64,000 nucleotides of DNA from Ptychodera flava (GCF_041260155.1 NC_091934.1:46937342-47001341), one strand, 5' to 3'. Numbered from the stretch's first letter, positions 1-12,455 are shown. Numbers and translations are program-made. The notes: generated from the letters alone by a model not told the origin.

Positions 1-776
1 ACCTCATTAATTATGTGCATATCTAATTTTGAGCAAGCCAATAGAGGTAAAGTACGATTTTTAGTATATAGGGATAGACTATAGGATAGAAATTTTTTGA
101 CAAAATGTCATGTGACCTCTATAACCTTTTACCTACAATACACGATAATGTCAATAAATAAGTAACCACAAGTGCTATGTCCTTTATATTGAGTAGGATG
201 GAAGACCTTATGACAACACATGCTTAACCTCGTTAATTATGCCCATATATAATTGTGGCCAAGCCAATAGAGCTGGAGGTCTGAATTTTGGCATATATGG
301 ATTAATTAGCAATACAATGTTTTTTTTCAAAATGTCACGTGACCTTGATGACCTTTGACCTTCAATATGCATATATATGCATATCTCAGTAACCACAAGT
401 TCTTTACGCTTTGATTTTGATAGGATAATAGACCTTAAGATGTCACATCTTGTACCTCATTTATTATGCACATATGTATTTCTTGGCTGGCCAATACAAC
501 TAGAGGTCTGATCTTTTTTCCTGATTTAGAACCATAACTTATACATGCCTCTTGTTTCAAATTGGGAACAATGACATAGACGTATGTGTCCATAGATCTG
601 AACATATACACTCCAGTGATACTTCTAATGACCTCATTTCCCTGCCCATCAAGACTAATACTCCTATTACAAGTGGGGACTATGTCATTGACAATGACTT
701 GTTGTATAAAGCTTCATCTCACACAATACTTAACAATACACAACAGAAGGATATACCTGTAATCAAAAGATGTAAC
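1..776. repeat. Dispersed repeat with ~225-bp internal units
   Basis: Three diverged units start near 1, 228 and 452 with the shared pattern CCTCRTTWATTATG and, further on, CAAGCCAATAGAG or a variant. The right end (about 672-706) is the inverse of the sequence at 2119-2153 (ACAAGTCAT ... AGTCCCCAC), so this is probably a second copy of the same element family, facing the one at 2119. No coding capacity was recognised. It lies where the next exon of the COPB2 paralogue would be expected. Confidence 0.6.
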
Positions 777-782
777 TTAATC

Positions 783-812
783 ATTAGAATCCTGTGCCCA
801 GACAAATTCATT
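783..812 (-). repeat. Duplicated 3' edge of COPB2-paralogue exon 12
   Basis: About 28 bp repeat the end of the exon at 860-970 (coding EFVWAQDSN), 48 bp downstream in the gene's direction. In this copy the splice donor GAGTAAG has become GATTAAG, so it should be unusable. Most likely a local duplication of the exon edge. Confidence 0.7.
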
Positions 813-859
813 ATAAAAATGTAGACATTCTATGATAAAAATCTTGAGGTATGACTTAC

Positions 860-3800
860 TCATTAGAATCCTGTGCCCAGACAAATTCTTGTGCTGATCC
901 AAATGCTTTATTTCTAAGTGCCATGGCTGTGTAGATAATGTACTCACCATCACCACAGACAACAACAAACCTGAAAAACAATATTTTCATCTAATAAATT
1001 TGATGAGATACCTTGATGATCCACAACTTTGGTTATAATGTAAACTAGTAAGAATTGCCATGAATTTGTGTGAAAATAAACTATTCTAGAAAATCATGGG
1101 TGATATACTCACCTTCCATTGGGATTATGTGCAATTGTTTGTGGATAGATTTCACAGCTTCCCATGTCTTTCACAGCTAATGGCAAACGTTCTCCATCTT
1201 TGGTCTCAAGACCTGTCAACGTGTAAAATACTCTTACATTACGTATGACAGAAGCAGCAATGTTGATGTTATATGCAGTAAATTGTATAATTATCAGGTA
1301 ATAGTTATAATCAAGTAGAAATGAGAGTTTCATACTATAACTTAAAAAATACAAATAAATATAATAAATAAATAAATCAATAAGTAAATAAATAAATGAA
1401 TAAATAAAATTTCGCATCAAGAATAGACACATACCTTGGATAGATTTGAGGTTAGCCTGCTGTATTTCAGAGTGTTTGGCCCAGATAATTTTACCACTGC
1501 TATCCATGGACATTGGCAACTCTTCTGAACCAAGCTGTGATAGTGATAGTGATAGTGATTTCTGACTCAGCTCAAGTACACTGGAAACAAACTCTTAATT
1601 ATTATCAAATATCAATGCATGTCAAAATTTCCATTCAACCCAAATCAAATTTGCTGATATTTTTACTCATTTTCCCAGAATAAAACAACCAAATGAACTT
1701 ATCATTATCCTTTAATAGACCTAGTCAGTAATTAGGCAGTAACAGACCTAATCAATAATTTAGCAGTAAATGGACAAAAGTGTGTTCTTTTATTCCATGA
1801 ATAAAGATTTAAATGTGGAAAGTGATAGTCTACACAGTTAGCAATACTTCTTATTTGACCTGCACACCCCCGATTTCCTGTAAAGAGGTCCACACTCAAC
1901 ATTGATAACAATGGCTTTTGGACCAATTCATGGTGGAGAAAGGGTTAATAATGTTTACCGTTTCATTTTTACAGGTTCAGTAATCTACTACAGGTAGGCA
2001 TATTGACTTGTCACCAGGGATTTTGAAATTAACAATTACAATCACTGCCTGCATTGTTTAAATAATGGTAAATACCTGTTTTATAGTATATTACTAACTA
2101 TTGTGGATACTGACTTTTAATATAACAAGTCATCGTTGACGACACAGTCCCCACTTGTTAATGGGTACTTTGATTACAGGTCCTCAGAGAGGGTAGAGTC
2201 CTCTTCATTAGGTCTGTGATAAAAATACTTTGATACAGATGGCGCTCAATGGCCAAGAATGAGTTGCTTGGTGATGAAAACATAAAACCAATGTAGACCA
2301 CTATCCTAAAGGTCATTAAATGAGTCAACTAGGAATTAATCGTCAGGATGTTGCCAAACATTGTTGCACACTATCCTAACACTAACAGATTATCACCGGT
2401 ACCATATTTCATAAAGTTTGATGCAGTATTTACAACACTATGAGATCAACATCTGTATCAAGTTTCATCAAATTTGACGTTGTATTTGTGGATATATCAC
2501 TCTAATTAGGAAAGTTCATTACATATGCAATTACAAATTAATTAAAATGACACTGATAAATGTCTTTTTCACTGTTAAAGCAATGTGAGCTTAACATCTG
2601 TACAAAGTTTCATGAAATTTGATGCAGTATTTCTTGACATATCAGCCTAATTACAAAATCTCAATAATTGACATGATACTGCTACATGACATGAAACAAA
2701 TTGACGAGCATATGTATGAAATAGGTCAATGTCCTTGTACCAACTTTGAATGATACTGGTGGAAATATGTCTGAGTTATGGCTCTGTACATGAGAAAATT
2801 GTAACAAAATTGCCGCCACGCAGCGATATTTGATCTTACTGTTTAAAAAATCAACACGTATATGTATGACATATAAGTCAATGTCCATGTACCAACTTTG
2901 AATAAATTCAGGTGAGACTTGCCAAAGTTATGGCTCTCAGCATGAAAAAAACCATGACAAAATTGCCACCATGGGGCCATAGCGGACCATATCGTGAAAC
3001 AAATCGACGTACATATATATAATATAAGTCAATGTCCTTGTACCAACTTTGAATAAATTCGCTTGATACATTGGTCAACGTCCTACTTTGAATAAAATTG
3101 GTTGAAACATGTCTGAGTTATTGTGTTGTACATGAAAAAATCGTAACAAAATGGCGGCCTGGCAGCCATATTGGATCGTATCACAAAACAAATCCACGTG
3201 CATATGTATGGCATAGGTGCAGTCCTTGTACCAACTTGAATAAAATCGGTTGAGATATGCTTGAGTTATGGCTCTGTACATGAAAAAATCGTAACAAAAT
3301 GGCTGCCTGGCGGCCATATTGGATTGTATCACAAAACAAATCGATGTGCATATGTATGACAAAGGTCAATGTCCTTGTACCAACTTTGAATAAAATCGGT
3401 TGAGATATGCCTGTTTTATGGCTTTGTACATGAAAAAATCAAAACAAAATGGCCGCACAGCAGCCATATTGGATTGTGTCACAAAACAAATTGACGTGCA
3501 TATGTATGACATTAGTCAATGTCCTTGTACCAACTTTGAATAAATTCGCTTGATACATGCCTGAGTTATGGTTCAGGACATGAGTAAAAAAATGGCCACA
3601 CAGCGGCCATATTGGATCGTATCACAAAACAAATCAATACGCATATGTATGACATAGGTCAATGTCCTTGTACCAATTTTGAATAAAATCGGTTGAGATA
3701 TGCCTGTTTTATGGCTTTGTACATGAAAAAATCAAAACAAAATGGCCAGACAGCAGCCATATTGGATTGTATCACAAAACAAATTGACGTGCATATGTAT

Positions 3801-6800
3801 GACATTAGTCAATGTCCTTGTACCAACTTTGAAAAAATTCGCTTGATACATGTCTGAGTTATGGTTCCGCACATGGAAAAAACCGTAACAAAATGGCCAC
3901 ATGGAGGCCATATTTGATCGTATCACAAAACAAATCAATGTCCTTGTACCAACTTTGAATAAAATTGGTTGAAACATGTCTGAGTTATGGCTCTGTACAT
4001 GAAAAAATCGTAATAAAATGGCTGCCTGGCAGCCATATTGGATCGTATCACAAAACAAATTGACGTGCATCTGTATGAAGTAATCCTTGTACCAAGTTTG
4101 AATGAAATCGCTCCAGGCATCTCTGAGATATCTGCGTGAACGGGTGAACGGATGGACGGACTGACAGACGCACGCACGCACAGACATGACCAAACCTATA
4201 AGTCCCCCTTGACGGTGTCTGTGGGGACTAACAAAATATAACATAGCATAACATAGCATAACACGACATAAAATATAACAATATCATTGTTGACTTTGGA
4301 CTTTGTAAACTGATCTTTCTTTTAAACCTTGTTAAGTCAGATTCTATATCAGAGTTCATGATAGAGTAAGAGTTGGAAATTTAACATTGGATGAAGAGTC
4401 TGATATGTTTTACAATAGAGGATGAATATGAAATTTTACATTGGACGAAGTGTCTGATATGTTTTACAATAGAGGATGAATATGAGATTTTACATTGGAC
4501 GAAGTGTCTGATATGTTTTACAATCGAGGATGAATATGCAATTTTACATAGGACGAAGAGTCTGATATGTTTTACAATAGAGGATGAATATGAGATTTTA
4601 CATTGGACGAAGTGTCTGATATGTTTTACAATCGAGGATGAATATGCAATTTTACATAGGACGAAGAGTCTGATATGTTTTACAATAGAGGATGAATATG
4701 AAATTTTACATGGGACAAAGAGTCTGATATGTTTTACAATAGAGGATGAATATGAAATTTTACACTGGATGAAGAGTCTGATATGTTTTACAATAGAGGA
4801 TGAATATGAAATTTTACATTGGATGAAGAGTCTGATATGTTTTACAATAGAGGATGAATATGAAATTTTACATTGGATGAAGAGTCTGATATGTTTTACA
4901 ATAGAGGATGAATATGAATTTTACATTGGACGAAGAGTCTGATGTTTTACAATAGAGGATGAATATGAAATTTTACATTGGACGAAGAGTCTGATATGTT
5001 TTACAATAGAGGACGAATATGAAATTTTACATTGGATGAAGAGTCTGATATGTTTTACAATAGAGGATGAATATGAAATTTACATTGGACGAAGAGTCTG
5101 ATATGTTTTACAATAGAGGATGAATATGAAATTTTACATTGGATGAAGAGTCTGATATGTTTTACAATAGAGGATGAATATGAAATTTTACACTGGATGA
5201 AGAGTCTGATATGTTTTACAATAGAGGATGAATATGATATTTTGAAATTTATACTTTCAACATGACAGATCCTTCGTCAAATCCCATGGCAACCATATTA
5301 GTTCCTTGTAAGACGGCTATGTACCACGCCCTTGCCAATCCATAGTTCAGTGTCTTCTCATGACGATAAGTATTTGCATGCCACACACGAACATTATCTA
5401 TGGGTTAAAGGTCAAACATGTGCCATGGAAACAATGTAAAATTTTATCAAACACAACTTTTTATATTAAATCTTTGGTAACATATCATTTAAAAAATATT
5501 TACGTATTTATGAAGCCACGCTAGCATATATTCTTTACCAACTTAAAGTCACCAACTTAAAGTCATTACAAATGTCCATAAATCCATACATAGATAAAAC
5601 TAGTGTGTGAATCATGTTTACTTATTGAATGTCAGAGGCACTGTGTTACTAGTTGTTTTTAGCACTCACTTCAAGTCCATATGAAAAGCAACAAACCAAC
5701 AAGTGATGTAAGATTTGTTCAAAAGAGAATGCCATTTACTTCATGACAGATGTCATGTTAAAATCTGTAATTGTAGAATACAGTTGTCATGCCAGTATGT
5801 CATACAGGTCAATTATCTCACAAAGTTATACTCTTACCATCTTCTCCACCGCTAAGAATTATGGGTATATCTGGATGGAAGCACACTGCAGTTACATTGT
5901 GAGTGTGCCCTCGCAGAGTTTGAACACAGGTTTTGTTTTGATAATCCCAAATTTTAACCAGATTGTCATCACCACCAGATATCAGATATGGCTTTTCACC
6001 GCCTTTGTAATAATCCACAGCATTCACACCACTCTCATGGCCATTCAAACTAAAATTAGCCGTGGGAGAACCAAGCTGCCACACCTACAGAAAACACATT
6101 GAAATTCATCTTAAATTCAGAAAAACTATTTGTTGACAAGCTTTTGTTTCATATGGCATTGCCATCAACAATTAAATTTCACTGGATAATGATGATGTCA
6201 TATAATGGTAACCATGGCAACACTCCAGCAGCAAGATTCACTTTTATACTGGTATTTAGGGATCCACTTGCATTTATGTCACTTTTGAAACAAGTATTAC
6301 CTGAATTTAGTTGCCATGGAATGAGTGAAACGACAGACTGACCTTAATACTGGTATCCAGGGATCCACTGGCAAACGTGTTATTGTCTTTTGGATTGATT
6401 ACAATCTGCATAATGTAGTGAAAGTGACCTTCACAGACTTGTTCACATCGCCACATCTTTTCCCAATTCCATAGTTTGATCAACATATCATCTGGGAATA
6501 AAAAAAACACGTAAAAACATCTATCAGGGAATGATGTGAAGTTCAACCTATGCCTGGCACATTTATCCACACAGAAGACAACATCATATTGTATGGCATC
6601 TCATCTGTACATCAATATATACAAATATCAAACTTTGGAAAAGATTTCAGAACAAAATTTATGAACCCTAGGTATAAAATATTGTTGTTTAATATTTTCA
6701 TGAATTCATATAAACTATCTGATCATAATTTATGTTGACATGATCTTCCCTTATTTACATCTAGAAATACTTGCTTACCACTGCTGGATATGATGAAAGG

Positions 6801-9800
6801 TTGCGTTGGATGAACAACAATAGAACGAATGAAATCAGAGTGTGCTTCAAATGACTTGATGAGTTCCTTTGTGTTGTAATTGTAAACCCTGAGTCCCATG
6901 TCATCCTGTAAACATATGTATACAGATGAAAATAAATAAATAAATAAATACAGAAAGAAATATTAACCCTTTAAGTGCTAAAGTCAATTTTTGTTGCCTT
7001 TACAAAATATAACCCAGTCAATTTTTTTACATTTGCCAACACCAAACAAGCAAAAACATTCCAACTCACAAATGAATAAAACAACCAATTAAATTAATAC
7101 ATATCAGTAACAAATAAAAAGCAGCCAATTGAAAACCAACAAATAAATAGATAAAACTGAAGGTATAAATAACAAATATTGAGTGGTTTTCAATATGATA
7201 AATAATGTACGTCTCAAAGTTTAATTAGAGTAAGTTTCCGACTTTATTTACTTTTTTCTTTTAATGTTGGCAATATGACAAGATGAACTGTGGTTACAAG
7301 AACAGTGATTGCAAATACTGTGTACAAATAGTACAACATGAAAATCAGAAGTGTGTAAATATCTTGTACAAATAAGACAGTGTGAAAGTAAAAGTTGAAA
7401 GTAAATAAAAATGCTTTATTGGTTTGCTGATAACAGTGATAAATAATGGTACAGTAGTATAGCTGAAAACTTTAATTAGTGACAGCATTTCCTGGAAATA
7501 CTTTCTAGTTACTGCAAAAAGATATTCTGGAATTTCACATTGTCAAAAAGTAACATTCATTAGATTTGTTCAGTTTGGGCTTTTATTTCAAGGCAAAAAA
7601 TCTTCCTTCAGGCCTTTCTAGCCCAGAATAATTTCTTTACAATGCCATGTTTATCTATCTGTTTATGTATTCCGAGAAAATATCAAACTAATTGGTTTGT
7701 ATGAAGTTGGAAACATATAAACTTTTGTATTATGCTGCAATACACTCAAAAGAGTTATTGCAGTGCTCCATTCTTTACACTGCTTCACCCTTTCACCACC
7801 ATGGTTTGGCCCAAGTTAATTGTTACCAATGGTGAGAGAGGACCTGTCTATATCTACAGGGAGGGATGAACAGGTTGTATCTCCTGCTTGACAATCATGG
7901 TACATGGTTATCTCCCTGCAACACCAGTAAAATAGAATGACCAAAACGATCATCCACTCATTATGATAGCTTTATACTGTATGATCATTTATAAAAGTTT
8001 CTTTCATGATTCTGAAAAATCTAGCATTCTAGAAATCAGCAGATACTTACAGATCCACACACAAACCAGTTTTTCCTGGCGATGAATTTAGCTGCCCTTA
8101 CAGGTAAGTCAATAACTTCAAAATTATTGATCAAAGTCTGTTCAGAAAGGAAAAAGATACTATTTGTCAAAAGTTTCCTTTGTTTTCTCATGCATATTAT
8201 TTATTTTTTTCACTTTATAAGATATACATGTCAATGATTAAAATTAATTAATTGATGAAATGTACCTGGAGGAATGAGAACTCAGAGCTCAAAATGATGC
8301 TTGTTTGGCTGTCCCTAACAAGTTGAACTGACTGTGAAATATTCCAAGAACATGTATTTTCATGTTGGGAGAAGTACAAGACAAAAACTGTCTAAGAGAA
8401 AAATAAAAAAAAATTCAAACCCTGGATATATTTTTAAAAGTTTGCTTTTCGCTGCATTCATGAACAGTGTAGCATCATTGAACATCCAGTTATACACTAA
8501 ATATACCTCTACACACTTTTGGAAAATTTGATTTTTGAATTTTGGTGAAACCAATACTTGAGTGTTTGTTTATCATTAAAATCAGATTACAATCTGCTGA
8601 CAGAGGATTCCACTCCTCATACTGGAAAAATGTTCTGGCAACCATGGATATCACCATGGCTACATGAATACATCTAAACTAGAGATATACCTTTGTTTCG
8701 TAGTTCCATATCTGTACAACACCAGAGAATAGACCGGCCAATATCCATGGTTCCTTGGGATGAAGATCTATGCACTTCACCCGGTTGGATCTTGTTAAAA
8801 AAGTACGCTAGAAAAAATATAAAAAGATGTAATGATGAAAATAATATTTTTCCAACTTTTTTCTAGAATACAGTAACACAAAAAGTGAGTTTTAGAGAGA
8901 ATTTGAGACTGCATCTCGGTTGCTATGGTTGCAGTAAAAGGTGCTAACATCACAACAGCAATATTACTGTCAAAATTCTAATGCCCGTTTCAAAAATCTG
9001 AGGACAAATCTAGTAATATGTCTCACGTATTCTTTTTAAACAGAACCATCCGTCCGTATTCTCTTGCACAAAAATAGACTATTTTGTAATACTGATAGTT
9101 TTTATATAATTTGTAAAGAGAAAACCAGGGATGAAAACCAGGGCAGTTGTTCGTATTAATTACAAGAAGGAAGAATATTTTGGTATAATTTTGTCTATCT
9201 GAAATCTAACTTCCTTTACCAAAAATGTACCCTCCAAAACCAATTTAACAACATTTTCATATCGGATGCTATGTTTTTATACCTAAAACTTTATCAATTA
9301 TTGATTCAAAATAGAACAATATTGGTGCCGAGGAATTTTTGAAACATTTTTGGAGTAAGAAGCCAAAAGCTGGTGCACAAATCAAATCACGGTGAAAGCA
9401 TGGGAAAGTATACTAACTACACAGAAATGTCAAACAGAAAGTTGGTATCATGACCTCAACATTTCAAAACCTAATCAAGGCCATTGAAACACTTACCTTG
9501 ATATTAATTTTCAAAGGCTAGAGAAAGAAAAAATATGCAAAAATTATTCAGTAAATCTTAATAAATGTACACTAATCTGATTAAAATCCGATGTGGAGAT
9601 GGGTTGGTCTTTTATGCTGTCTTGGTACGGTCTTTATTTTTCTGCGGTCCTCTGCAGGGAGGACCGCAGAAAAACAAAGATCGTAATACAGGGCTCGAAA
9701 TTAACTTTTTTCCCTGGTAGTCCACTTGGGCTACCATTTTCTGAAGTTGGTAGTCCAGTAACAATGGTTGGTAGCCCATGCATATTTTAGTTCAGGGATA

Positions 9801-11800
9801 TCATTTTTTCATGAACTAGACAAGAAAAGGCTATTTTTCAAGATTCTGCCCGTGAAGTGAATTTTCTAGTCATTTGATGTAAATATTGCACAACTTTAAT
9901 ACCCAGGGAAACAGATACATGGACGATAGTGATACTCAAAAGTTTGGTGACCTATTGACAACCCTTTTCACTCTCAGAGTTGTATGCAAACTTTGATAGT
10001 CATCATGGCAACGACACATTCTTCTCCGTACTGAGACATACTGTAGCAGGGCTAAAAATACACCATGGGCTTTGTGTAGGAGGAGGCATAATTTTCGTGT
10101 AATTGTGATTGATACATTATGATCAAAGTCACCGTCCCTGTCAAAATGCAATGAAAATGCGTTTCCATTGACCACCATTTCCCGTGCCTGTCATTCAAGT
10201 ACGTCAGAGTTCAAATATTGAAACTTTACTGCAAAGTTCAACTGCACGGTGGTCTTCGTAATTTGCATAACGAAGTCAACTCTCTCTGTGTCCATCTGGG
10301 TTTGACTGCATTTAGTCCGGCATTTAGCTCTTCCAAAAATAACGGACCGGACATTGCATGCCAAGTACCGACTGAATTTCAAGTCCCAGGCTTTGGTAGT
10401 CCGTGTGGACTACCATTTTACGGATTTGGGTAGTCCCTGAGAGAAGTTGGTAGTCTGTGGACGCGGGACTACCGCTAATTTCGAGCCCTGTAATACAATA
10501 GCGTAAAAGGCTGCCCCAGCTCTACATCGCATTTTAATCAGATTGTGTACCGGGTATATACACACACTGCCTTCTCTTGATGGAACTTACAAAAACAGTA
10601 TGCTTTGAGCAATAACCAACATATTACATACCTAGAACGTTTATTCTCATTTCAGTAAAAGCTAAGCTTGGTGGATTTTTCAAGGGGTGGACCATTTGGT
10701 TTCTGGGTAAGGGGGGGGGGGGAGCTGGAGGAAATAGGTATAGCAGATTAATTAGCAGCTTGATTATCAACCAATCTATGAAAGCTTGGCCGTAATTAAC
10801 GGCCGTAAGCTGCAGCTCCAGATACGATTGAAGACAGTCTACTGTCACAGGGTACACGCATGGATACAAGTTTTTGTACAGCCTTTAAGCAAGTTTTTTT
10901 CCATGTTCGCCAGGCAGACAATTATTTTATATCCTATAAATGGCCAGCGGCAATTTATGCAGCAGTCAATGTAATCCCCGAGGGACCCCACCTCGGGCGA
11001 TACGGGACAAATGTGAGGGATTAGACTGTGTTTGCCATGAAAGTATGACTGAGGGGGTGGGGCAATTGCCTCATTTTGATCCCCCTACTCACTTTCACGG
11101 ACAAGTGCAGAATTTAAGGATGTCCCACCTATTGGGGTGGGGGATTTACTCGTTTTAGGAGGGATTTTCCGGATTGTCTTGCCCTAGGGGGTGGGGCATT
11201 TGACAAATTTCATAAGATTAATTTCCAAATCCCCCATTATGCCCGAGGTGGGGAGGGTGGGGGTTGACATTGACTGCGCATTACTTTTCGAAAATCCTCT
11301 TGCCCTAGCTGCAATAATTGTAGCCTTGGTTGTTGGTGGGGATTGGGCTTCTGTCGTGCGGCTCGCGCCTTGCCTTGGTTGGGGCAAGGTGCGAGCCGCA
11401 CGACAGAAGCCCAATCCCCACCAACAACTAAGGCTACAATTATTGCAGCTACTCTTGCCCCACCCCCAGAAATCAAATGGTCCACCCCTAGGCTAAGCAC
11501 ATCTGATTGCAATGCTCGCGGCCTGCTTGCACGACCGTGTCCAGTCTAGATCTTGTACACCTTGCTGAAGATGAATCTCGCAAATAATCTAACATTTCAT
11601 CGTCGTAGAAAACGGAAGGGCGGCCCTTCTACCAAATATATGGTCGATCGCCGCAACTGATATTGTTGAACTTTTAACAGGATAACTGCTACGATTCCCG
11701 TTAAGCCATACACTGTTACACACGATAATTTATTAATAAAGTACAAGACTTGTCCCTATCTCAAACGCTGTATTCCAAAGACCCACGGACAACTTACCAT
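860..11800 (-). CDS. COPB2: Divergent COPB2 paralogue (coatomer subunit beta-prime), 5' part; 3' part not in window
   Basis: Eleven exons join in phase without a stop to give 401 codons plus 2 nt: 11798-11800 (ATG only), 9497-9517, 8691-8807, 8051-8137, 6779-6905, 6343-6491, 5838-6084, 5255-5397, 1435-1534, 1113-1212, 860-970. The product is the first WD40 beta-propeller of beta-prime-COP (about residues 1-300) and the start of the second. Typical family stretches are visible, such as [32 protein letters not shown] and [14 protein letters not shown]. Beta-prime-COP is a COPI coat subunit on Golgi vesicles that reads C-terminal dilysine signals of cargo. Exon lengths equal those of the neighbouring full copy, except that 5838-6084 (247 nt) equals two exons of that copy (147+100) with no intron. 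Early exons are diverged (21 of 39 residues identical in exon 3), but the last exon is identical at DNA level. Of the residues expected to bind dilysine, R17, K19, D100 and D119 are kept and the tyrosine is F35. No exon 13 equivalent is seen at 1-859, so the gene may continue off the window or be truncated. The intact frame argues for function; the ATG-only first exon is the least certain part. Confidence 0.85.
2119..4231 (+). repeat. Composite dispersed repeat with internal ~150-bp tandem units
   Basis: Both ends carry AGTCCCCAC in inverted orientation (about 2144-2152 and 4218-4228). The interior from about 2680 to 4080 is roughly nine diverged copies of a unit containing GTCAATGTCCTTGTACCAAC, GTTATGGCTCTGTACATG and GGCCATATTGGAT. 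The right end carries CGGATGGACGGACTGACAG followed by CACGCACGCACAGAC. This looks like a non-autonomous mobile element whose body expanded in tandem. Open frames across it only follow the repeat. Confidence 0.75.
4391..5238. repeat. 54-bp minisatellite, about 16 units
   Basis: The unit contains GAAGAGTCTGATATGTTTTA and ATAGAGGATGAATATGA; most copies differ by a few bases. It lies in an intron of the COPB2 paralogue and starts within about 20 nt of the splice donor of the exon at 5255-5397. A 183-codon frame across it exists only because 54 is a multiple of three. Confidence 0.95.
6906..8050 (-). other. COPB2-paralogue intron without recognised genes
   Basis: AT-rich intron. It contains a short repeat at about 7786-7870 (CCCTTTCACCACCATGGTTT) related to others near 1845, 20950, 28387 and 51760. 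Nothing else was recognised. Confidence 0.6.
9632..9679. repeat. Near-perfect hairpin
   Basis: The stem CTTTATTTTTCTGCGGTCCTC pairs with GAGGACCGCAGAAAAACAAAG with one mismatch, around a 6-nt loop. Confidence 0.9.
9690..10489. mobile_element. Nested hAT-like non-autonomous element
   Basis: The termini AGGGCTCGAAATTA and TAATTTCGAGCCCT are perfect 14-bp inverted repeats, flanked on both sides by GTAATAC (9683-9689 and 10490-10496). Length is 800 bp. Subterminal GGTAGTCC motifs recur near both ends. The AGGG start and the near-8-bp target duplication suggest hAT, but no transposase is present. Confidence 0.7.
11307..11450. repeat. Long fold-back inverted repeat
   Basis: Arms of about 68 bp, from AGCTGCAATAATTGTAGCC to its inverse, are nearly perfect around a short loop. 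It lies in intron 1 of the COPB2 paralogue. Similar but unrelated fold-backs lie at 12925-13108 and 13699-13820. Confidence 0.9.
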
Positions 11801-12245
11801 AGCGATAACATATGATTAATTCACACTTGTGTAGCCGGTTTGAAGTTGAAATCAATGTTCTTGAGCTAGTGATGGTTCATCAACTCGCACTGGTGGCAAA
11901 TGTCGTCCAACCTTTGCTCGAGAGTGTGCTGTGGAAAGGTGTTCTCTGAGATCAAAGTCCGTGTACGACGTCCATGTACCGCGAGGGGTCTATATATATA
12001 TACATCACCATTATCTCAGGTATTTACCGGACCATTGTGTGATATGTGTAGACTCTGGAGTGAGCGCTGCCACTCAATTTTACCACGTTGGATCTGAACA
12101 CGTCAGAGAATGACCTTTGACCTCATCGTCCAGATTGCGATACAATTTGTACCTGCTGCGTGGTGATGCTTTTCAGTTGTGTCCGCAGAGCTGAGGATCA
12201 TCATCATCGTGGGACTACGCATGGACGTTATGGTTGTAAAAATAT

Positions 12246-12249
<4 letters not shown>

Positions 12250-12334
<85 letters not shown>

Positions 12335-12397
12335 AACAAATTACTTCAAGTACAAAGAAGTGAAATCTATTACTTAAGTTTCATGCATCCTGCAATC

Positions 12398-12455
<58 letters not shown>

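Larger units (their letters stand above)
1535..5254 (-). other. Long intron of the COPB2 paralogue
   Basis: This 3.7-kb intron holds a short TTAA-ended repeat (about 1845-1948), the composite repeat at 2119-4231 and the 54-bp minisatellite at 4391-5238. No additional exon was seen. Confidence 0.75.
9570..10547. mobile_element. TA-flanked inverted-repeat element (Tc1/mariner-like MITE) with nested insertions
   Basis: The left end CAC(T)AATCTGATTAAAAT and following bases recur inverted at the right end (ATTTTAATCAGATTGTG). The inverted repeats match imperfectly over about 40 bp. TA lies immediately outside both ends (9568-9569 and 10548-10549). No transposase frame is seen. The interior holds a hairpin (9632-9679) and a second element (9690-10489). 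Confidence 0.7.

Noticed and set aside
3732..4259. 175-codon minus frame in the repeat at 2119-4231
   Set aside because: It follows the ~150-bp tandem units and shows no transposase-like motif.
4391..4942. 183-codon plus-strand frame in the 54-bp array
   Set aside because: Satellite with an 18-codon period inside an intron of a minus-strand gene; no splice or homology support.
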